From Caprimulgus europaeus (taxonomy: Eukaryota > Chordata > Aves > Caprimulgiformes > Caprimulgidae): a stretch of 64,000 bases of DNA. Both the position numbers and the translations under genes were made by a program. Positions 36,661-50,584 of this stretch are shown here, piece after piece (the first letter of the stretch is position 1; each line of letters begins with the position of its first letter). A model generated the notes under the pieces. It had not been told where the DNA came from. It searched no databases and was given only the letters and a program-made list of their open reading frames with translations. The stretch is from contig OU015528.1 in NCBI GenBank assembly GCA_907165065.1, positions 70,661,474 to 70,725,473 of the forward strand. Direction: 5' to 3'.

Positions 36661-38796
36661 TGAAATGCTACATTAGCCTCCAGTATGAGTTCAAACTGAT
36701 AATTCCTTTTTCTAAATCACACATTCTCCTGGTGTATAACAGTGTAAGTTCTTCCCAAAAAAGTCAATAAATAAAGTTGTTTTGTAGATTCAGCTTTGCA
36801 AGATAAGAAATAAGATGTTATAGACCAAATGTATCTAAGAGGAAAGAAAACTCTCTTGTTCCAAATGTGAACTAGGAGAGATTGCTTATCCTTGGCAAAA
36901 GAGTTCTCTAGAAATAGACACACTGTCTCCAAACTCAAACCATGACAGGAAGGTTTGAGATGCCTATTGTCAGCTATTTTTCATATGAAAATAGTATAAG
37001 CAGAAGGTTTATCAAAACAATAGTACTGGAATAAATGGGAAAAAAAAGAGATAAAATTAAATCACCCATTCCAATTTCCCATACCACTGTTTATTATCCC
37101 TTTTCAAGTATTCAATGGCAGCAAATATCTTCTGTCAGGCCACTTGACCTCCTGTGTTGAATTGAAAATGTTGTGAAAAGTTACTTTCTAACAGGTAAAT
37201 GCAGGAAAAAGCTCTGCACCAGTAAAAAGTTAGTGTTCTACATAACTGAAAATACAGTACAGCAACTATTCAAATTCAAATATGGAAACTAATTTCTTTT
37301 CAGAAGTAAAAGTTGGACAATCTGCAAATTTAGGAGTGATGACAGAATAGTATGGAATATGAGAGTGATTTCCAGCTAACAAATAAAAAAACATGACATA
37401 AAGTAAAAAGCAGCATTTCAGACTCTGGCTGTATTATCAGGAAAAAAACATTGTTTCAAGGATAAACTATCTTTTGAAACAGGAATATTATTTTTGACCC
37501 TTCTGTTCTAACTTTTAAAAATCTATTTTCAGAGAAGCTGTTGATGCAGGACCTTATTTAGAAATAAAAGCAAGTACAAAAAAAATTTCAGTTAATTAAA
37601 TGCCTTAGACACTGAAGTAAATCTGTTTGGTTTTTATAATCTCTATTACACTTGCAGTACAAAGAAAACATTCCAGTGAGTGAATGCTCCCTTCTCCAGT
37701 TTACTAATCTGCAGTTTTGCTGAAGCTAGAACAAGTACTGTTTTGACATGGAAACTAAAATAAGTGTTAGTGTGATCTGTACTTAATGAAAAATGTGTTA
37801 TAAATGGGTTGCAGTGCCTTTTCCAACTGCTAATTCAAAAGCAATTTACACAATGCAGCGTGTATTTCTATGTTGTGAAAAAATATTTGGGTAAAGACAG
37901 ATGCAACAGCTGTGACATTTTATGCATGTCTAAATTGTTGGGATTCTTTAGAGTGGTCCTCAGCAAAATGGTACTGCTGCTGCCATAATCCTTATGTGAC
38001 AATCCATAGTACTGAAAGCCAGGCCACATTCTTTGGTTTCTTTTTAAAGCTGTTGGATAAAATCTTGGACCCAGTAAATTCAAGTGAAAATAAAAATTAC
38101 CAGGGACCTGAAATAGGCCCAGGTTTCTCTCATGAGCAAAGTTAAATCCAGTTTTACTTTAATATCCACATTTGAATCAGCATTTTAGCTTTTGTTAATT
38201 ACCTACACAAATGAAAGTGCACTGTGCATTGTATTAAACTAACACATCCATTCCCTGAGGTACTTTATAGATTTTTTTTTTTTTAACCTTGCAGGCAGGA
38301 AAAAATTATTAATTGATGTTATGCTAAATGTTTTGTTTGTATTTGTGTACTCACATGATGGCAGTGTTTCTTGCATTTTGTACTGCTTTAACACAAATAT
38401 TATTCCTCTCATTTTATAGTAATAGTAAAAATAGAAATTAATTTGTTTAAAGTACAGCATAAAGTTGTAATTTGTAGAGATTTTGTGGGTAAAAAATCTA
38501 CATTTCTGTAGATTCTGGTTATTCTATAACCTTGCATTCAAGTTATATGCATGAGCTAATAGTTGGCACAGAATCACAATAACTGTATTAAATTATAAAT
38601 ATGTTCTCAATATTTTAGATTGCACATGGAAAAGTTACTGAGTCTGAGGACTGGATGCTTCAGGTGTTTATTAATCGAATATAGGTTATTTGTTTGAATC
38701 AGTTCCAAGTTAGTAATAATGACCAAAAAGTTAATAATCCTTAATGGCTGCTTGGGTGACTTACTGGAAATCAGTTGACTGATTCAGTCCACATTG

Positions 38797-38958
38797 CAGC
38801 ACAAAACTCTCCATTACACTTTATAAAGCTGCCATCAATATCCAGGCAGTTGCCATCAAGGCTGTTTATGCCACTGGAAAGGTCAAGGAAGGAGAAGTTA
38901 TTGAAGATGCTGAACTACAGTTTACAGTTTTCCTGTTAATGTTGCAAAATATTTCCAG
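38797..38958 (+). other. Exon-like open frame, unrecognised
   Basis: An open frame of about 55 codons, ending at a TAA at about 38973, reads AAINIQAVAIKAVYATGKVK and then EGEVIEDAELQF. The composition is more protein-like than its AT-rich surroundings. CAG words precede it (about 38801), and a GT follows the GGAAAG at about 38878-38883, so splice sites are conceivable but weak. I do not recognise the protein. Chance remains likely. Confidence 0.15.
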
Positions 38959-38973
38959 GACGTTTGTCCTTTA

Positions 38974-41900
38974 AACAGCAAGAAAAATGAAAATCTTATC
39001 TCCAGAGCTAACAATTTAATTTGTTTTTTTTTTTTATTCTTTAAATTCATGTTTGGAAGAAACAAGCAGCATGATAAGGATTTATCCTCTAATAGTAAAA
39101 TGCTTCTTAAAGCAAGGGTATGGCTGGCTCTTGTAAGTGAGTGTGTTCTGCCTCAGTCCTGTAGGTGCTGAGGACACACCTGACTAGTTCAGTACTTTTA
39201 CACACATTACGGTGTCAGGGGGTGAGCAGTCATAGCTAAACAAGTATCTTGTTCTTTCACAACAAACAGATATTTAGATTTTTTTCTAAAGCTGTATGAA
39301 AGTGTAACAATAGTTATTTCACTGGCCACAGATGTCAATGAGGTTTTCACTGGAATGAGTCAATCCTGAACCTGGCTTTACATTTTGTTCACCCATGCTT
39401 AGAAGCAAAGAGTGTAGAAAAATGCATAAGTTCAGAATGCTTAGTGCATTTAGAATATATAGTGCAGAAAAATGCAAAATGCAGAAAAAAACCCCAAAAT
39501 GCAGAAAAATGACAGGTATTCTTTCCAAGAATAGATTTATTGCTTTATGCTTAAAAGTCAATCAGCTGCCAATCATCTTGCTTGGTTATTAATTTCAACA
39601 GCATTTATTTACCTGGCATAACACTTAAAATTAAAACAAAAAACAAACAAAACCATGACAAATTTTCCTGATTTACATGGTGTACCTTAACAAATGTTTT
39701 GGTCTGATAAACTTTAATCTTTAATACATCCATCTCAGCTCTCATTATAGGACTGCAGATTTGTAACATCTATAAGTTTTTTTTCAAATTAACTTTATAT
39801 AACATATTTTGCTTAAATAGGAAGAAAAAATATATGGTTTTTGTCCAAAGAAAATGTGCTCGAGGAATGGTACTTCCAGGAAAAGCATCTGGGAATTGCT
39901 CATACAGGGTGCAACCATTTTGTTGCACTACAAAAATGTGACTTGTGTCATTTCTGTTATGTAAACATTGCATTTAGCCAGTTATACTGCACTGATTAGG
40001 TATCTGTGGCTAAATGAACACATTCAGAAAAAGAAAAACATTTATGTGTTTGATGGCATCCTGTTTTTTGTCTCTGATTCAGTCTTTGGTCTGCCAAAAA
40101 TACTAGAGATAGCAATGGAATTTGGACTACATTCTCATTGTAGCTATCAGGACAAATCTGAGCTATATTCATTCTAGTTCAGAGAATATAAATACCTTTC
40201 ATTTTAATGGCTGCTTTTCTAGCCTAATTACCTTGGAAAATCAAGAAAAAAAAAAGTTGTTTGTTTTTTTTTTTAAGAAACAAAATCCATAGCTGTTTGT
40301 TGCCAGAATATCACCAAAATAAGTATTTGGATTGGAACTCGGTTGGATAAACTGTGTGATGGACAGGCCAGTGAGAAAGGAAAGGGGGCAGGTGAAGAGC
40401 TGTTGTTGAAGAAAGCAGGCACTAACCCCAAAAGAAATGGAAATTTGGAAAGATACTCACCCTAGCTGAAATCACATCCTACCACTGAAATAAATTACTG
40501 TGTCTATTTTTATTCCTAAATGTACAGTCCAAACCTCACTTTTTTCTTCTGAACCTCTGTGGAAGGGAAAAATAATATCCCAATTTGACATCTGTCCAAT
40601 GTTTATGTTTTCAGACATTTGTTTGAGTCTCACAAGTTTCTCTTCTGCTCCTTTTGACTCCTATGCAAAGGCACAGTAGAGGATAGGTGAGTGTATGGAA
40701 TCAGTGACGTAGAGAAGTCCTTGAAAAAAGGCACATGGGCCATCAAGTAAACCATTCTGGTGCATTTAGTACTTCATAAAAATAAGGGGCATGTTTAAAA
40801 GTAGGGACAGACAGCTCTGTTTCCTTATAATACTTTCAGCTGATTTCCTGACCTGAAGGTAAAATTCCATTGAGCTCCCTTGGAAAAAAATTAGTCTTTC
40901 CATCTCTAGGATAGATGAAAGAAATAAGCATTGTGATTACACTGGTAAATGAGAACTGTCTGTGGCCAGGCTAATTTGCATTTTAATCCATACTTGGTCC
41001 AAGAGTAAATTTGCAGGAATTTCTGTTTGACAGTTTCTCAGTTATTTAACTCTTTCTCACAGTCTTATGCAAGCAGCAACACCAGACTGAATAGTTACTA
41101 AGACTTCAGCTTCTTCAGGCTCTATTACTGCACTGGTAAATCACAGGTCTTCCTCAAAAATAAGAAAAGAATATGAAATAAAAAATGTTGGATTGTTATT
41201 ATCAGTGCAAGAACATAAGATTCCCTTTTTATGACTTAGGATTGTTTCTGGTGTATCAATGACCTTACAAATACTTCCACCGCAGAGTTTTGACTGTCGT
41301 GGCAGGTAGCATTGTGCCAGTCCTGCAGTTGCAACATTTTAGTTCACAGTTTTCACTGCTGTAGTAAATCAAAGTACATATAAATGTTTATGTACTGGTA
41401 AGGTACTTAAGAATAAAAATAACAGCATGCAGTAGGCAGGCAGCCATACTATAAACTTAACTTTGTACCTTCTTTCTGCTGTCACTTTACATTTTTCTTT
41501 CTTCTCTTGGCATCCTTGGCAAAATGCCATTTCTTTCTCACTTTCTCTTGTTATATGTCAGGTTCTCTAAACATTGCAATCTATTCCAAGGTTTATGTTG
41601 GTAAGTCAAATTTAGTGGCATACCACTATATTAATGTTAAAAGAGCATTGGAGTTGTTAGATGTTGCTAGAGCATTTTACAGTTATGGGGTGATGTACTA
41701 TCAAAATGATTGAACACAGCTTACTTAGCAGATGTGCTCTGGTGATGTGGGGGCAGGGATAGAAACATCTTTTTCAGTAGATTTTTTCCTAATGTGGCTG
41801 ATGATGCACAATATATGTGCTTTTTAATCACTGTCTGTGGCCAGGTAGATCAAGGACATAATATTGTCCCATGGAAGGGTTTCTCCAAATAACTGTATTA

Positions 41901-44900
41901 TTCTGTTTTACAGAAGTTAATTGTTTTTTCATTTACAGTCCATTTCTTATACATACCATATATTACCATTCATTGTTTACTTCTTCTAGACTGTTCATCA
42001 GAACATTAAAGCCATTGATTTTTAATCTCGATAATTTTAAAATATTGTAATAAAGACTATTTCATAAAGATATGAACAATCAAAGACTGTTCTGTTTGTT
42101 TGTTTATCTGGGCTTTGAAATAAACAGGAATTTGATCAATATCACATGGGCTTTTCCTTTTGCATGAGAATGATTTTTTTTAACAAATACTCAGCTGTAG
42201 TTTTTGGCTGTTGAGGCACACTTTGAAATGCCCTGATTGCCAAAATAAAAGCAAATAATTTAGACTTACAAAACAAGTTCTGGTCCATTCTTGAAAGGGG
42301 AACTTATTTTATAATGAAATTACTTTAGAAAAAGAACCATCCCAAACCAAAGACTTTTGCTAAAATAGACTGTAAATATATTTTGAGTAAATCAATATTT
42401 GCAGTTTGAATCTTATCAAGGACAAACATCTGAACTTCAGAAAAAATTACTATAAAGATCCTATGTAGAAATCTACCTGTGACTCTGCATCCCTTTTTTT
42501 TCTTTGCCTAGGCTCTGGTTGAACAAAATCCTTAAATTAATGTATAGACACTCTGTGGATTTTCTAATAGACTATAAATTTTTTTTACTAAAAAAAAATC
42601 CTCTGTTGACGACTCTAGTAGAGCATAAAATGGTATCACAGGTTTTTTTGTCATTCCCCATCACTTTTTCGTTGTTTATGGAACTAGAATAATGGTAGAT
42701 ACTCAGCTCAGTGTGATTTAGTTTGAAGGTGAGCCAGTGCTCTGTGTTTGAACCCCTTTATCTTGTGGACGGTACTAATCTCCCATTTCTAGTTAGTGTT
42801 AGTGATATAAGTAGCACATAACATTTGGAAAATGGCACAGTTATTAACCATATTTTAAAAAGGAGAGTCTTGCTTCACCTCTGGAGGATTGCCAGATGAT
42901 AATGCCGAATGGATAATGACAGTATCCTGAAGCCTTTAATCAAACATCTCAAGCTCAAACAAAGCAGATTTTTCAGCTCACTGGCCTTGGACATTTCCAT
43001 CTTAGAAATGAAACTATTTCAGATCTCATTTTATGGCATCTAGTTTCCCCTGTTACTTTCCTGCCATCTTCAACAAGAGCTCTGACCTGGAAGTTGGACA
43101 TTGAACTGCTTATTTCTAAGTGCTGGATTTTTTTATCAAGTACAACACCAAACACATGTGGCTTCCTTAACTTTCCAAGAAGAATGGGCTACATTTCAGG
43201 CTTGGTATCATCCAGCAGTATCTGCTGCATGACACTGTAACAGAGATGTGCATATGGAACAAGCAATAGAAAACATATTCTCCAGAGCTCATCCAAATGC
43301 TTGACATCTTTCAACCCGAAGTGATGGTGTGTTGAGTGGGCAGCACTTGCCCAATTACACATTCCTAGTACAAGAAATATCCCCAGGGAATGATATTTAC
43401 TTTTCCTTTATGTATCAGATTCTTTTTAGGCCTGCTCTGTTAAAAAGTACACCATATGGCAGGGAAAAGCACGTTCTCCTAACTGCTAAAATGCTTCTTG
43501 ATATTCAGCCTAGGCTTTCCTTTGCTCATTTTCATGAGTAACAGGAGTGTGCTTTGGCTTTAAAGTATCAGAACATGTACCACACTATGAAAAGAAAATG
43601 TGGCAGGAAGGGAGCATAAAATGTCACTTGTTAGTGGTATTTTTATAACACTGACATTAATTGGACTCAAGAGTTGGGTAAATGTGAGGAATATATTCCT
43701 TAAATACCCAGGATTCTTTTTAATTCCAGGTTCAGGAATTTTTTTTAAAATGAAATATTCAGATTCAAGTAAACAGTTATTTATTTTACTGAGCTTAAAA
43801 GACCTTTTTTCAAACAGTACTTGGATCACAGCTGTGGACATTATCTTCCTTTCTTTTAAGATTTTACCTTGAATGGAAATGAAATCAAGTTCCAGAAACT
43901 GTCACAGAATGGGATAATTTCAGCAATAATGGCCATGAAGATGAAATTATATGATCTGGGAAACAGTTCCATCACACTAAAGCCAGGGCAGTTTCCAATT
44001 TCCACTCTATTTTATCGTATAATCAATTTGTAGTAACAATAATGGAACTTTTCCAGTGTGTTAGTGACAAGATCACATTGTAAATAGACTACAGAAGTGT
44101 ACATCTTCGATCTTGTCTTCTTGGTCAATTGGATCTTGCATTCCTTTCCTTCTTCAGTTCTTCCCATAATTCATGCAGAAACCTTACCTCAAGACTTTGT
44201 TTACTCATTTCTTGGTGAATTTGTTAAAAAGCAGCTTTGCCATATAAGAGAGAGACAATGGCAGTGGCGATTTCTTCTTTTTCCATTTATTCTATGCTTT
44301 ATTATTTTTATGTATATTTAGGAATTTTAGTTTGGTTTACTTGAAACCACATTACAAAAAATAATCAGGTGATGTTTTTATAGCATGACACTAGGATTAA
44401 ATGGTGCAGTTTTTTGGAAGGAGACCTCAGAATGAACTGCATTGTGAAATGTATTCAGATTTTGCCCAAAAGTGAACTAGCTGGTCTACTCTAAAAAGTA
44501 CCTTACTAAATAACTAATATTTATGAAATGCTGATGATCAAAAGTGAATACAGCTTTGATATTTTGGTATTTTGAGGGGGAATTACATACAGTATCCTTG
44601 TTTTGAATAGTCTTCTGAACAAGATATGAATCTTTCACAAGAAAAGTTTAAGAAGAAGGGACAAGTAGCTATTATAGTAGTTCAGTGGCATCTCTTAAGG
44701 ACAAACTCCTATCCTTGTGCCATAGATTAGAGTGTACAATAAATAGCAGGAAATTCAGTACCTGTCACTAGCAATATGATTATCAGAGACTTTGATTTTG
44801 TAGTGACTCTACCTTTCTTTGGTGAGTTGACAGAATAGCAGGAATCTCTACTGACGGAGAGGAAAGCTGCCTCCCTTGATCTCCATCACACTGGATTGGG

Positions 44901-45313
44901 ACCATGGCTTAGAATCTGGCAGCTGGACAAATAATGAAAAACACCTAGAAAAACTAATTCTGCTAAGAGAGAATAAAACTTTGTTTATTTCGGCTCCAGG
45001 CACTACTCTTTGACCAAGTCTCCAGGACATATTATAAAGGGTTGCTTTAGCTGCAGGTGGAATTTGTGTGGAGGAAATTTAATATGACATACTCCAAAAG
45101 TCAGAAGCCATTAGATCTTTGAGGACACTTGTTGCATATTGCATACATTTTACTACTGAATAAGTAGTAAATATAAATAGTAGAGAGAGTAAATAACGCG
45201 TATTACTTATGCTGTTATATGAAGATGGACTTTATGCAAAGTTAACCACGTTGTTTGTTTTGTATGAATAGTGTGAGAATCCAGTATAACTCTGTGAACA
45301 TAATACAAAACTT
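38974..45313. other. Gene-free AT-rich stretch of about 6 kb
   Basis: No gene or clear transposon recognised. Frames are below about 95 codons and without motifs. T-runs lie at 39022-39032 and 40262-40274, and an A-run at 42590-42598. Confidence 0.5.
39411..39516. repeat. Degenerate tandem repeat (GCAGAAAAATGC-like)
   Basis: AGTGYAGAAAAATGCA occurs at 39411-39426 and 39461-39476 (50 bp apart), with further ATGCAGAAAAA copies at 39479-39489 and 39499-39510. This is a small decayed minisatellite-like cluster. Confidence 0.55.
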
Positions 45314-45690
45314 ATGCATAATATTTGGGTCAGAGATACCAAGGTACCATTGAAACTTCTCATTCTTGCGATATGTGATAGTGTGAGTGGATTATATCTG
45401 CAAAACAAGCCCACAGAGTCAGTAAAAACTGTAGATCAGCCAGGAACCAGTTACCAGCTGGTTGCACTTTTGTTTTTTGCTGGATTCCTTAGATCATTAA
45501 TGATTCATCTGCTCCGGCCAACAAAGCTTGACCGGGCATGGAGCTATTGGCAAGAGTTTTAATGGGCTTCAGTTATCCGAGCCAGTTAGCCAGACGTGTT
45601 ATTAAATGTTTGCAGGCTGCTCATCTATTCATAGGAGATAAAATATTTAACCTTTTCCCTTATAAATATAAACAAATTATGAAGATGAAA
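45314..45690. promoter_or_regulatory. Candidate conserved non-coding element
   Basis: This stretch keeps CpGs (TTGCGA, CTCCGG, ACCGGG, TCCGAG, GACGTG) in an otherwise CpG-poor region and has mixed, non-repetitive composition. Plus-strand frames stay open across 45314-45562 and 45538-45786 but in different frames and without a recognisable domain. The pattern is what slow-evolving regulatory DNA often looks like. Without an alignment it is only a candidate, and a coding explanation is not excluded. Confidence 0.25.
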
Positions 45691-46941
45691 GACATACTAC
45701 TGTCTGTTTTTATAGTACTGCACAGGATTTTACAAACCACTATCTATAGGTCTGTTTTTCTTTTAATTATTAAGTTGCAGAAATAACCCAGAGTATTTCT
45801 GTAAAGAGATGAGTGGCCTAGGTGAAGAAATAACTGAACCAGGCCAAATACCATATGAATTTGTTTTGAATTGAACAATCTGGAGAAAATCAGAAAGAGA
45901 AAATTATGTTCAAATGGTTAGCAATGACTACAAAAGAGTTGACCCTAAGATTGGCACTCCAAAACCGACCTGTTGAGTGAGCAATATAAATACCTCCAAC
46001 ACTAGGTCTGGAAAACATTTTGTAGTTCCACAAAATCCCTTTATCACTGTGAACCAGGCACATCACTTGGGACTTACTTGTATGTACCTGAATTAGACCT
46101 AGCCCAACAGCCTACTGCTCGTGAATTCAAGACAAGACATGGATACTGAATCTAAACACATAAAATTGTATTTCAATATGTTTTGTCTGAAAGATTACAT
46201 GACCAAATTTTTTATCAGTTCTTGACAAAACAGCTTTATTATCTGCTTATGTAGAAATATAATTGCAAAACGTAGAATTCTTAGCACTGACAGATATGTT
46301 TTCTTTAATGCTAATCTTCAAAATATGTAAATCATAAAAGGTCACAAAAGGAGCACTCATAACCTGTAAGTGTAGATCAACTTTCAGACTATTCATCTTT
46401 TTTATTTATTATTTCTAATGACTGAGAAACTTTTATAAATAAAAGAACAGGTAGGAAATATTTCCTTTAACAAGCTGCACTTTTAACAGCTGTGCCTATT
46501 ACAAGAGAAAAACAGCTTCTATTTTCCATCCATAACATATAGAACAGAAATGTGGGTTGTTAGCTACAATTAGATGCAGGATATGAAGAGACATTATTCA
46601 GTTTACACTACTTTGTCTCACACAGCAGAAAGTTTTCCTCTATTTAGAGAACCACTACAAGAAAAAGGGATTGTTCAAATCCTATTTAAGCTTTACTTTG
46701 AAGATTTAAGTGAGACTAAAATATACATTTTACAAGTTCCTGTGGTGACTAAATTAAGCCTATTAAGATTTTTTTTTTTTTCCAACACACTCCTACCATT
46801 ACTATAATATTGAACTGACTTTCTGACTTTCTTTTCGTACTTTGTCCTTCATGCATGGTGTTCACGGAAGCAGCTGGTAGTGGCCAGAAAGACGATCCAT
46901 CTCTGTGCTAGAGCTGTGAGGTGACTTATATTCCACCAAAA
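45691..46941. other. Gene-free stretch
   Basis: No gene or transposon recognised; a T-run lies at 46770-46781. Confidence 0.5.
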
Positions 46942-47650
46942 TCAACTATGGAGGTTTAAGTCCTTTGGCTTGCAGTGAAACACAATAGCTCTCTCACTTT
47001 CCACATTCAGCCTCAGGGAGTAGGGGAGAAAATTGGAAGGGTAAAAGTAAGAAAACCCATGGGTTGAGATAAAAACAATTTACTAATTGAAATAATAAAA
47101 TAAAATAAAATAAAATAAAATAAAATAAAATAAAATAAAATAAAATAAAATAAAATAAAATAAAATAAAATAAAATAAAATAAAATAAAAATAATAAGTA
47201 ATAATAGAATATGCAAATGAGTGATGCACAGTACAATTTCTCACCATCCACTGAGCAATGCCCAGCCTGTCCCCAGCTAGTGATCCCAGAGCAGAGACAG
47301 TTCAAAAACCCAAACTGCAATCCTGGAAGAGTGAGCCTGAGTGATCCCTGAAAAAATACACCTGCTTTCTGGTTCATCCTGGTTAAAATACTGAACATGA
47401 CACGAGATGATATGGAGTATCTCTTTGACATATCCAAACGCCAATTTTGGGATTTGCTAAATCCACTACATCCTCCCAGTCTTTTGCATCTGCAAACTAG
47501 CCAAACACAATGACCTTGGTCATCCAGCAGCAACTAAAACATTAATACCTTAACAACATTCTTCTCATGACAAATCCTGTACTGAAATAAAAACACAGCT
47601 ATTTTAGCTACTAATAAGAAAATTAACTCTATTTTAGTAAAACCAGGACA
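46942..47650 (-). mobile_element. Solo LTR (ERVK-like) with internal microsatellite
   Basis: Read on the minus strand it starts TGTCCTGGTTTTACTAAAAT at 47650 and shows the same ordered words as the LTR at 28528: ATAGAGTTAATTTTC, GGCGTTTGGATATG, a degenerate TATA region (CAGTATTTTAACCAGG), GGGACAGGCTGGGCATTG, CACTCATTTGCATA and TATCTCAACCCATGGG. Without the 95 bp array its length is about 614 bp, close to 632 bp for the other copy. No primer-binding site or gag remnant adjoins either end, which fits a solo LTR. CCAAAA before and CCAATA after could be a decayed 6 bp target duplication (5 of 6 match). The right end is precise; the left is approximate. Confidence 0.82.
47096..47190. repeat. (TAAAA)19 pentanucleotide microsatellite
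   Basis: Nineteen perfect TAAAA units. It sits inside the LTR at the place where the sister LTR has only an AT-rich word (ATCATTTCATTTTAATTAG in sense), so the array grew after insertion. Minus-strand open frames across it give a meaningless ILFYF repeat peptide. Confidence 0.97.
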
Positions 47651-48834
47651 CCAATAAATCCCAAAAAAGACAGTGGCAATGTCTTTTTGATCCACACTCA
47701 AAATACCGTTTTATGCTAAGGAAAAATGGCAGGAGTGAGATCTGTGTCAGCAGCAGGAAGTAACAGTAGTAATAACAGGGAGGGAATTTATCAGGTCAGC
47801 CATGTGTGGATGAACATAAAGAGCGAAGGAGCTGAGTCACTGAGCTCACATTGACCAATTCACTGAAAATGATTCAGGATTAGCTATTTATATGCCTCTT
47901 ACGTACATTTCCTAATTAATGATCCTGGGATGTTTTAGGCTTTATTAATACGCAGTATCTGTATTTGCTTAGTCAAAATGGTACTGGGCTAGATTATAAA
48001 TGTTAGTCACAAAGAGAAATTCTCTTTCCCTTGTGTAATCCCACCCACGTCTCAAGGGATGTACCAGTAACTGATGTGAGCAGTGAACACTCATTTTGTG
48101 TAAGGCTGTACTCGATCTGCTTCCCTCATGTGGCTATCTGGGTAGAAAAAATGTTTAGTTTCAGTTTAGTTAAGAAAAACGTAACTTCGTATAAGTAAAA
48201 GTTACAGAATTAATTCCACAATTATTAGCAGTCCTTGGCTTGATTTCCTTGCCTTCATTTTTTTAAAAAAATATTATTATTTTATGAATTCAAAAGAATT
48301 AGTTACTGAAAAGTGTGCAAAAAAATTGCGTATTTGTTGCATTGAAATATTAATTTCTTCTGTTTTGTATTTACTCCCTTAAAGACACTTCAAAATACCA
48401 AATTTCATAGACTCAATATGTGGTAAATCTGAAAAAAAAGATCAATGAATGTAATTACTCTTCATTTGAAGCTCAGTTTTTATTATTATTCATTAAGTAA
48501 ACAAGTGGCCTATAAAACATATAATATTATTAGTTATTTTTTTATTTCAAAAATTTTAGCCTTATTATTTGATACAGTAAATGATGTTTTTAACAGATTT
48601 ACTGGAGCAGAGACAATAATTAGAGAATGCTAAGGCCTCAGGTCACCTAGTTATGATGTGCTAAAGACTGATTGCTCCTTGCAGTATATGTTGGATGCAC
48701 TAGGGAAAAGGGAGAGAGCAGAAAGATTCAAACAGCAGAAACATAAGGATGTTAGCTAGTAAGAACTTTGTTTCTCAAAGTCACTGAACAGGACATTATA
48801 ATAACATATACACAACCTGTAAAAAGAGTTTGTG

Positions 48835-48854
48835 ATTTATTTATTTATTTATTT
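48835..48854. repeat. (ATTT)5 microsatellite
   Basis: Five ATTT units in AT-rich sequence. Confidence 0.85.
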
Positions 48855-50561
48855 AAATGTACTGAAAAGAAAAGCTGTAACTTAAAAGACATTATGAAGT
48901 AGGAAATGATAAAGCAGGTAAATAAAAAGCTGTGTTTTGATCATATGGGGGTTGACCATATGATTGATGTCAAGAACGAAAAAAGACCCTGTATTACTGA
49001 CTTACTATGTTGTATCCTGTGACTTTACAGTTTTCTTCTATTGAATGAATTATTTTTATGCACTATTTCCTCACAATCCAACCAAAATGCAAAAAGAATA
49101 AATTAAATATCACTTTTATTTAGTAAGCTTCCTACAATACTATTAAAACAAGAGGTTGGATTTAAAATGAGAATTTCAAGCATATTTTATAAACTAGAAG
49201 ATTTAGATAACTTATTTTCAAACTCATTTTTTATTACTAATAAACAAAATAATACATTTTAATTGGAGACAAATCCACTTTATTGAGCACAATAATGTGC
49301 TCAATAATAATTATAATGTGAGCTTCCAAACTACACTCGTACTTTAAAGTTATTTATATGCATTACACAAATCCTATTGACACAATTAATGAAGACCTCA
49401 GATTCTCCCCACTCACTTGACTTATTATATAGATGATATCCTGGAATATTGACTTTCTAAATGATTAATTTTTTCCATGCATTTCACACGGTTAATATTA
49501 TTGAGCCAAATTCTATCTTTATGTGTAGGTGAGTGATTTCAGCAGAAGACATCTGAATGACTCAAGGGATTTCCTCTGAAGCAAGCAAGTGCTTTTTTCT
49601 TAAAGCATCCCTCATGAAATAAATAACTAAATATAATAATTGACTTGTACAACTAACTTCATTAATTCATATTTGGAGAGAAATCTTTCTTCTAACCTAG
49701 GTTATCTTGAAGTAAAAATGCAATGATTTTATTTGACTTAATTTTAATAAATCAGAGTCTCTGAGGGAGATTAAAATTAAATCTACACATTCACAAAAAA
49801 ATTAGTTCCTCTATGTTTCCATTTAGCAGTATTTCCCATTAGTTAAATGTTGCTTCTCCAGCAGGTGAACCAGAAAAGAGAGTTCTCTTTCTCTAGCTAA
49901 TGAAAATGCACAGATGGGGAAAGTACACAGCTGATGTATGCTCACCCAGCATTTGAAATATGATGAAGTTCGTAACAGAAACCCTCAAACTTCCATCAAA
50001 CAAGCTAAGGTAATAGATACACCGACTCTGTTGATACTAAAATGGCTGAAACATCATAATTCTTTTTATAGGTCTCATGGCCTGAAGTCTACCAAAAGTA
50101 AACGTCAAATCTATCTTGAGTACCTTACCTCAGCTGTCTCCCTGTAAAAGAGGAGCCATTAGATCCTCCTTTAATGTTTGCAGAACTTGAGAACATGTAA
50201 CAGAATTCCCTCTTGACTAACAACTAACCTCCATGATTTCTCCAATTTCTTCAAGAATTTTTAATAGACTTCTTCTTTTCAGATGTTAAATGTGCTCATT
50301 GAGTTTGAAGTATTGACCTATTCACCCTTGGCCATTTTAGGTGTAAGAAAACTTCTGTAGGCCAAACCTATAAAAGGATCTGAAGCAAAACAACAGCTAA
50401 ATTTATTTTGCAAACAAGACTTTGCTGAAGCTATTGGGCAAGAGCTGTTGGAATTTTTATTTCCAGTGTATGTCAAATTCAGTTAGGAACAAAAAATAAA
50501 AACAATGGGAAGAATAACAGAGAAATATCTATTTTAATTTTTTTTTCCCAGCTCATTGTTT

Positions 50562-50584
50562 TGTGTGTGTGTATATATATATAT
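50562..50584. repeat. (TG)n(TA)n compound microsatellite
   Basis: A short TG run passes directly into a TA run, followed by a second short TA run after GACG. Confidence 0.85.

Larger units (their letters stand above)
35679..38796. other. Gene-free stretch
   Basis: No gene seen. The first 400 bp after the CR1 is somewhat GC-richer but matches no repeat I know. Poly(T) and poly(C)/poly(A) runs are listed separately. Confidence 0.5.

Noticed and set aside
47013-47533. Minus-strand open frames of 179 and 67 codons
   Set aside because: They read through the TAAAA array (ILFYF repeats) and antisense or sense LTR sequence. There is no protein family behind them.
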